Part shown: positions 23,358 to 32,300 of the stretch, piece after piece | How positions within the stretch are numbered: the first letter of the stretch is position 1 | Layout of the letters: each line of letters begins with the position of its first letter | DNA from: Daucus carota subsp. sativus | Taxonomy: Eukaryota > Streptophyta > Magnoliopsida > Apiales > Apiaceae | DNA: 64,000 nucleotides | Assembly: GCF_001625215.2 (NCBI RefSeq) | Contig: NC_030383.2 | Span: forward strand, 57,774,949 to 57,838,948 | Direction of reading: 5' to 3' | Program-made: the position numbers and the translations under genes | The notes under the pieces: generated by a model | Told to the model about the DNA's origin: nothing | Seen by the model: the letters and a program-made list of their open reading frames with translations, nothing else | Databases searched by the model: none

Positions 23358-26300
23358 TCATAGTTTCTTCGGGAAGTTGTAGGTCTTTTTGAGAAAGTTG
23401 GTTGCCTGTTTATCATTCCGATAACATAAAACACGTAAATTTGTATTGGCTTCTGTAGGTTGATAGGTCCATTATTTTGCACATTTTAACTACCTATTTA
23501 TTGCTTGTTTTCGTATTTTTATTAGTTAATTGTTTTGTTTTCAGGAAATTTTAGAGAAATCAAGAATTCAAGAGAAAAAGGAACAAAAAGGTGCAAGAAG
23601 GGAAAAAGAGGAAGAAAAAGAAAAGAAGAGGAAGAAAAAGAAAAGAAGAAAAAGAAAAAGAAAAATGGAAAAGAAAATCAAGACACAAAGACCCTTCTAC
23701 CCCTAAAACCCTAATCTTGGCCTATATAAACATCATTTTCTCTCATTAGCCACCATCTTAGTCTTTACCCTAGTTTTACCTAGTTGTTAGTAGCCTCCTT
23801 CATCACTTTCTAGCTTTCTTTTTCAAATTGTAATCTCTCAAATATTGTAAACACTTTCTTGTTTAATATAATTTCAAGTTTAGTTTCTTCATCTCCTACA
23901 TCTTTACCTTGTTGAAATTTATGGCTATGATCTATTTTCTTTCCAACAAGTGGATAAAGTGGCATGTATGCCAACCACTTGTGGGTTGAAAGAGCCTTTA
24001 TTTTATGTTTTAGTTTACATTTTGATATTTAGATTAAGCCCCTTTTAAATCTCAATTTTATTAGTGGGTTTAATGATTTAGTATTTTTGTTTTTGATTTT
24101 GGTTTGTAGTTTGATGGGGTTTTGTTAGAAACATGGTAGATAAGCTAGTTTTGAAGTTTTGTTGGATTTAGAGTTAGTTTGATATGATTTGGTAGTGTTC
24201 TTGTTCTTGGTTTTGGTATTTTTGAGGGCTTTTTGGTGTAAATTTTAGTTTATGATTTTGACTTGAGGTTAGTGGGTTTGTGTTTGAAATATTATGTTTA
24301 GGTTAGATTTAAAGTTTGGTGTATTTTGGAGTTGTTTTGGCTTGATTTTGGTCTTGTTTTGGTGAGAAATGGGTAGTTTAGGAGCTATTTAGTGTAGAAT
24401 TTATTGTTGAATTTGATTTAGAGGTTAGTGGGGTTTGATTTGTTATATTTGGAATGGCTAGATTTTCCGGTTAAATTGATTTTCCGGTAAGATTTAGACT
24501 ATTCCGGGGACCTCCATGTATTCCGGCGATGGTTCGTTAGACTGATATGTTTCTGCGATTGTTTAGTATATACGTTGATCTTCATGTTTTGGTTCAGTGG
24601 ATTACGTGTTTAATTTGTGTCAATTTTTCTTTTCTTTTATTTTTATTTTTTATTTTTCCGTTTCTTTTATATTAAGTTTGTTTTACATGGCCAGTGTATC
24701 TGCTTGTTCTGTTCACAAATCACACACTCCTCTCCCTTTTATTTGACACGCTCAGACCACGGACCAGTTCTCTGTCTTATGTTTTAAATTAATTCTGTTC
24801 GTTTGTTATTCTTTATATTTTCTTTTTAAATTTTCTTTTGCATTTCTATATTGATTTTGATAAGTGATTAATTTGTTTACTTTTTTTTATTTGAGAAATG
24901 TTTAATATTAATTAGTAAAATCAATATTCTCCTCAAAATTAATTTGGTCTAATTTGATTAAGTTAAAAATTAAGTTTTCGCGAAAATAACTTTAGTCCTT
25001 GGAACGAATCTTATATTACTAAAACGGGATCGTGCACTTGCGATTAATTTTAAAATCATATTTTGAGCACATCATAGGTTTCCACTGACCAGATGTTGGA
25101 GGCAAGGTGTTGAGACACCTACATAAGCGGGAAACATGCATAGTAGTTATCGGCAGTATTTAGTAGTTAATAGTTATCTTATCTTAACATGTTCTGGTCT
25201 TATTAGTGGGATTACTTGTGTTAGTGGTAGCTATAGTTTAGGTGTCACGATGTATCCTCTATTCTCTATCCTGTATATAAATTTGCAGAACTAATATAAT
25301 CTGTGTGAAGTGTTTTATCTCTTCAAGCACACCTCTCTTGTCACTGTTGATAAATTCTAACTTGGTATCAGAGCCTTATGGCCAACGCTAATATTCAAAC
25401 AAATCAGCCCTTATATTCTCTCGGTGGAATGCTTTCTCAACCACCATCAGTAAAGTTAGATAATGACAATTTCTTGCTTTGGCAAAATATGGTATTGCCA
25501 CTTCTGAGAGGTCATAAGCTTGAAGGTTTTCTAACTGGTGAAATACCATGTCCAAACGAATTTATTGTTTCCACCACAACAACTTCTGCTTCAATTGTAT
25601 CTGGAACACCATCACCACCAAAAAAAGATCCAAATCCTGATTATGATGTTTGGATCTCAAAAGACCAACTTCTGTTAGGTTGGTTATATAATTCTATTCA
25701 GCCACACGTTGCGGCTAGATTGATGGGTTTTACAACTTCGAAGGATCTGTGGGAAGGCATAAAACAATATTTTGGCATGCAAAACAAATCTCGTATCATT
25801 TTCCTGACAGGAGAGTTGCAACAAGCCAGGAAAGGCACAATGAAGATCGCTGAATATTTGAACTCAGTGAAGTCTATTGCTGACAATTTGGCTTTGGCAG
25901 GAAAGCCAATTGATAGTTCTGATCTTGTAACTCAGGTTCTTGCAGGACTCGATGAAGAATATACACCAATTGTTGTGCAAATCAGCGGAAGAGAATCAAT
26001 CTCTTGGGTCGAGCTACAATCTACTTTGATGACTTATGAAAGTCGCCTAGAGCAATTAAATGCAACACGTTTAAGCTTGGCTGGAATGGAAGTATCACGA
26101 CCAACTGCAGCATTTGCAAATAAGGTCAATCCAAATGCTCGCAATAGTAATTCGACTGGCTTGAATTACAAGAGTCATAGAGGCGGAGCACAAGGAAGAG
26201 GAAATTTCAGGAATGGTAATACCAGAGGGAGAAACCGTGGAGGAAGAAGTTCAAACTCCAAATTAATGTGTCAAATTTGTGGAAAACCTGGACATACAGC

Positions 26301-29300
26301 TCCCTACTGTTGGAATAGATATGATGAGGATTTCATGGGCACCTCCCCAGACACAAGTAAAGGAAAGCAAGAAAGCTCATCGATTGCATTTACAGCTGCT
26401 ATAGGGTCAGAAGTTGATCAAAGCTGGTTTATGGATAGTGGGGCAAGCAATCATGTTACAAACGATGAAACTCAGTTATCGAATGCAGGTAAATATTTCG
26501 GTAGAAAACTCTGATGGTTGGAAATGGATCAAAACTTTGTATTGCACATACCGGAAAAATACTTGTTCCATCCTTGGATCACAAGGTGTTGCAATTAAAA
26601 AATGTTCTTCATGTGCCTTGCATTAAGAAAAATTTGCTCAGTGTCTCTCAATTAGCTTTTGATAACAATGTCTTTACTGAGTTTCACTCTAATTGTTGCT
26701 TTGTTAAGGACAAGGAAACGGGACAGGTTCTTCTTCAAGGGACGCTTAAAGATGGTCTGTATCAGTTAAAGCTTGCAGATAGATTTAGAAGCTCAAAGTC
26801 AATGTTTAGTCATTCTAATGTTCCAATTGCTCGAGAAAATAATTCTTCTCATGTCGCACTTGAGTCTAGTGTCGTTGATTCTCGAAAAGAGTTGTTTCAT
26901 AGAAGATTTGGTCACCCATCAAATAGAATTTTATCAACAATTCTAAAGTCTTGTAATCAGTCCATGTTCTTCAATGAAAATCAATTTTTTTGTGAAGCTT
27001 GTCAGTATGGAAAATCTCATTCTTTACCGTTTCCCACATCTGAATATCATGCACAAGAACCACTTCACTTGATCCATACAGACTTATGGGGTCCGGCACC
27101 TGTCCAATCTTGTGATGGATACAAATATTATATCCATTTTTTAGATGATTATAGCAGGCATATTTATCCTTTAAAAACCAAAGGTGATGCACTTGATGTG
27201 TTTATCAAATTCAAAAGGCTGGTTGAGAACAGGTTCAACAAAAGGATAAAAATTGTTCAATCTGATTGGGGAGGAGAATATAGAAGCTTCAGTAAAGTGT
27301 TGGAAAAGTGTGGCATTGAATTTCGACACTCTTGTCCACATACTTCTTCGCAAAATGGACGAGCCGAAAGAAAACATCGACATATTGTCGAAACTGGCCT
27401 CACTCTTCTAGCTCAAGCAAAAATGCCTCTGAAATATTGGTGGTATGCTTTTCAAACTTCTGTGTACCTAATAAACTGTATGCCTACTCCTGTTCTTAAT
27501 CTAAAATCCCCCATTCAGACTCTTTACAACCAGAAGCCAAATTATCAATTACTCAAAGTCTTTGGTTGTGCATGTTTTCCTTGTCTCAGACCATATCACA
27601 AAACTAAATTTCAGTTTCATACGATAAAATGTGTGTTTCTCGGATACAGTCCAGGTCACAAGGGATATCTTTGTTTGAGTCCTACGGGTAGAGTTTATGT
27701 GTCCAGGAGCGTTATTTTTAATGAGAATAATTTTCCTTTTGCACATACAAAATTTCTCACCAATAATTGGCATCAATCTGAACACTCTGTTGTCAACTCG
27801 TGTTCATCATATTCTATACTACCTTTATCTCCCTTAAATTCCACAGATGCGATAACTGATACAAGACCTCAACAAGCATTTTTTGAAGGCGGGTCGGTAC
27901 CTTCTGAGTCTGAAAACTTGCAACAACCAAGTGATGAATCTTTGGCTCAACATGATCACAACACTCCATCAGCGGCAAATTCATCTGCTCAAGAATTCTC
28001 TCCAATAGATTTGGAAGAACACATAGAGTCTTCTCATTCAGTTGATGTGTCTGCAAGTTCAAGAACAGGCAAAGCTCATGCAGAAAGTCATAGCATGGTT
28101 ACACGAGGTAAAGCTGGGATTTTTAAACCGAAAGCTTATATTACCAATGTTTGTCATGAACCTGCTACAGTACAGGAGGCTCTTGCAAATGAACACTGGC
28201 ACAAAGCAATGCATGAAGAGATGGCAGCCCTCACCAAAAACCATACATGGCAACTTGTTCCATGGCGACCAGATATGAATGTGGTGGAAAATAAATGGGT
28301 GTTCCGTATTAAAAGAAAAGCTGATGGATCTATCGATAGATTTAAAGCACGTCTCGTGGCGAAGGGATATTTACAAACTCCAGGAGTGGATTTCACTGAA
28401 ACCTACAGTCCAGTTATTAAAGCCTCTACAGTTCGTATCATCCTTACCATAGCCATTTCAAAGAATTGGAAAATCAGGCAACTTGATGTTAACAATGCAT
28501 TTTTGAATGGGAAGCTTCATGAAACAGTGTATATGGCTCAACCGGAAGGATTTGTTGATGCAAACAAGCCTGGATATGTTTGTAAACTTGAGAAAGCAAT
28601 TTATGGATTAAGACAAGCACCTCGTACCTGGAGTGATGAATTAAGAGAGACGTTACAACGCTGGAATTTTATTCAGTCTCAGTGTGATTCATCTTTGTTC
28701 TTTTTGCAGGCCAGGAACAAAATAATATTTGTTCTTATCTACGTGGACGACATCATTGTTACAGGGAATGATGATTCTTTGTTACAAAAATTTATTCAGC
28801 AATTAAATCGCATGTTCTCCCTGAAAGATCTTGGTGATCTTCATCACTTTCTTGGTATTGAGGTCCATCGAGATCATACCGGTCTGTTTCTTAGTCAAAC
28901 CCAGTACATACGTGATATTCTTTTCAAGTTTGGTATGTCACAGTGTAAGCCATGTCCTACACCCATGAGTACTGGTAGAAGTATCAGTCTTTCTAATGGT
29001 ACACCAATGCATGATCCTACTGTGTATCGAAGTGCTGTTGGAGCTCTCCAATATTTACTTCATACAAGACCTGATATTGCTTTTGTAGTGAACAAACTCA
29101 GTCAATTCTCACACACACCAACTGATGTGCATTGGCAACTCCTCAAGCGTGTATTCCGATATTTGCAAGGTACATCTCAGTTTGGTTTATACATTCAGGG
29201 CAATGAAAGGCTTAATGTTACCGGTTTCTCTGATGCTGATTGGGCTTCATGCCCTGATGATCGTCGATCAGTAGGTTCTTATTGTGTATATTTAGGTGAC

Positions 29301-32300
29301 ACTTTAGTCTCCTGGTCATCCAAGAAACAAGGTGTTGTTGCTCGCTCCAGCACGGAGGCTGAATATCGCGCTCTTGCTAATGTTGCGGCAGAGATTACTT
29401 GGATTCAGTCATTGTTCAAAGAAATCGGAGTTCCCTGTAGTAGTACACCCATTACTTGGTGCGATAACATGAGTGCTAATGCTCTTGCTTCTAATCCAGT
29501 ATATCATGCACGGACAAAACACATAGAGATTGATGTTCATTTTATTCGCAGTAAGGTGCTTAACAAACAACTTGAAGTTCGGTACATTCCTTCTTATGAT
29601 CAGGTTGCTGACATGCTCACTAAGCCTCTTACACATTCTCGATTTCTTTTCTTGCGTGACAAACTCAATGTCAGTCAGGTTCCCTTGAGTTTGAGGGGGG
29701 ATGTTGAGACACCTACATAAGCGGGAAACATGCATAGTAGTTATCGGCAGTATTTAGTAGTTAATAGTTATCTTATCTTAACATGTTCTGGTCTTATTAG
29801 TGGGATTACTTGTGTTAGTGGTAGCTATAGTTTAGGTGTCACGATGTATCCTCTATTCTCTATCCTGTATATAAACTTGCAGAACTAATATAATCTGTGT
29901 GAAGTGTTTTATCTCTTCAAGCACACCTCTCTTGTCACTGTTGATAAATTCTAACTCAAGGGAAGGCTAGAACTAGCAGACGGGCCATACTCGTTTGATA
30001 TTGAAGCTCTGAACTGCTCGATGAGGCTCTGAGTGTCCATATGGAACAGGGGAAGTATACGTTTCACAATGAGTGCAAATCTGTTTATTAATTCAGGTGG
30101 TAATTCATATCCACTGGAACAGAAGAAATTTTGAAGAAAATCAAAGTCTTCCTCTATCATTATATAGTCTTCCACCGAATAGGCACGAGAAGGGCCTCCT
30201 GCAAGCAGAATCAACAAGAAACCATCAAAAGAAGCTTTCATCACATCGGCAATCAGACGTGCCCGGACTCTGTCATGAACGGTGGATGATATGATCTCCA
30301 AGTATTGTTTGAGATCTTGAAGAAAAGGTTCTATCCTAGAAGAAGAGACTTCCCCAAGATATAGACCATCCCAGAACACGGGACTTAAATCACGAAAAAT
30401 GAGCTTGTATGCAGTTGCCACGCATAACTGCTGCACCCCTTCTGAACAAGCAGTTTGTGAAAGCTCAAACACTTTCCCCTTATCATCCAGATGAGTATAT
30501 TCAGCATTTCTTAAGTGAGCGGTCATCCTATTCTGTAGAACTTCCAATTTTTTCCGTATGAGGTGCAAGGTATTTATGCGAACACACAGTTGCAGAATTC
30601 CTGAGTTGTCCTCATTTAAAACAGGTTTCCTCCTCGGAATCAACTTATCTTTCTTCCTGAAGACACCTTGGAGTTTTGATCCCGCTGTACATCTGGTCAA
30701 ATCAGGAATAACGGGAAGAAATTCACCTCGAGATCCTGAAGACCACAACAGAACACAACACAATGAGTTATTTTGAATAGAAATTTTTCCTTTAAATATG
30801 AACTTTGTACTAATAGTTAACATGTAATGCTCACCACAGTGAGATTTTGTAGTTATTATGTAACTCTGAACGCATTTATCAAGACTCCTCATCAAGTCAG
30901 GTAGTAATATAGGATGCCTCGGTATTGGCAGCAAAAAGAATGCTTCCAGAGTTTCATCTGCCATCCGAAGAACCTCCACTGCCGATGGAGCAGATCGCTC
31001 TTTGTTTGCTTGTGGATTCCACACCTGTAACAAAAATTTATATCAATCTAGCAGTTTCAAAATGTATGTGGTCAAGTTTTATACCTGTAATGTCAGTTAA
31101 AAATATGACAGATAACGAGGAATTTTAATCACATATCTGGTCAGCATCATACAAAGCCCCTAAGAAAAGATGGATCTGCATGAACTTCTTGAAGAGTAAC
31201 AAATCAAGATTCAATGCATAATGTTATTTGATCTGTAAATCCTGTCAATTTAATTTATCATTCAGCTGGTTAAATCAAATTTATTAATTAAATTAGCTTG
31301 TGAAGTGAGATTATTATTGACATTGTGGGTGATCTTTAGTTTTGAATTTAAAAAATGCCAAGATAAGTATTGTAAGCTCAATCAAGGATAGTTTGTGTGC
31401 CAGTAATATGGAAGACTGGTGGAGTTAAAAAATTACAAATCAGGGCACCAATATAGGTTAACCAGAGAGGGGAAGTAAATACTACAGCAAAAGGAAAAAA
31501 AGTCATACCAGAAAACAAAGGATAAACTATTATACTCTGGAAGAGAGAATGTCAGTTGAAATCCGGCATTTAAAATTAGGCATTAGACATTGGGTCTCAT
31601 TAGACATTACCTACCAGAATCGGTAGGAAATCTGGCTTGCAAAACCGACCAGAAGTGATTGGTAGGAAAAGGGTAGTTGACCACATAATTGGTAGGAAAT
31701 GCCCGTTTTGCTTGTAGTGTCCTTATGTGAATTTTAAATTTTTTACTTGACAACTTGTATTAAATTTGTGGAGAGTCTAACTCTATACAAGGCATAGGTA
31801 AGGCCATGGTATTAGATTAAGGACTTGGTCACCAAATTTTCACAGTAAGAAAAGACGAGTAATATCTAATCATTCATGTCATGTTGTCACCTTCTTTCTG
31901 AATGTAAGATCATTCTCCTGCCAATCCAATTACAAAGCTAGATCACTATCTTGTAGGAACCACATATGCAATCCATATGCTTGATAGAATTAATAAATTT
32001 TTCCTGGCGTTTTTTTTTTCCTTGAAGTATAAATTATCCCTGAAGGAGGAAATTAATAGCCTAGTTGCAGGGCTCCTTCCGCTATCCCTATTGGTTGTCT
32101 ATTGTTGAATCATTTCCACGACTTGACAGATAATTCAATAATATTATAGTATGTACCTTAAGTAAGGCCATACGTTCCTTCAAGATAAGTATTTTGCTAT
32201 TATCACATACTTAAACTACAATGTGGTATTGGTGCAGTTCTCACTGAAATTGACTTTTGACAGACTTTACCTCTACCCCTAGGAGTAGAGAGGGTGCTTC

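Larger units (their letters stand above)
25108..29956 (+). mobile_element. Full-length Ty1/copia retrotransposon (RE1-like)
   Basis: 4849-bp element with 255-bp LTRs, flanked by exact 5-bp duplications CAAGG (25103-25107 and 29957-29961). Order of parts: 5' LTR, a tRNA-Met-type primer site directly abutting it, gag, protease, integrase, reverse transcriptase, RNase H, polypurine tract, 3' LTR. Integrase before RT is the copia order. The LTRs differ at a single position (T at 25282, C at 29876), which implies very recent insertion. Coding is split into two frames near 26500, so this copy is probably non-autonomous for Pol. It is inserted antisense into the last exon of the UNC-13-like gene. 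Confidence 0.98.

Noticed and set aside
27549..28396. Several minus-strand frames across the copia pol region
   Set aside because: Shadows of the Pol frame, which has clear integrase and RT motifs.
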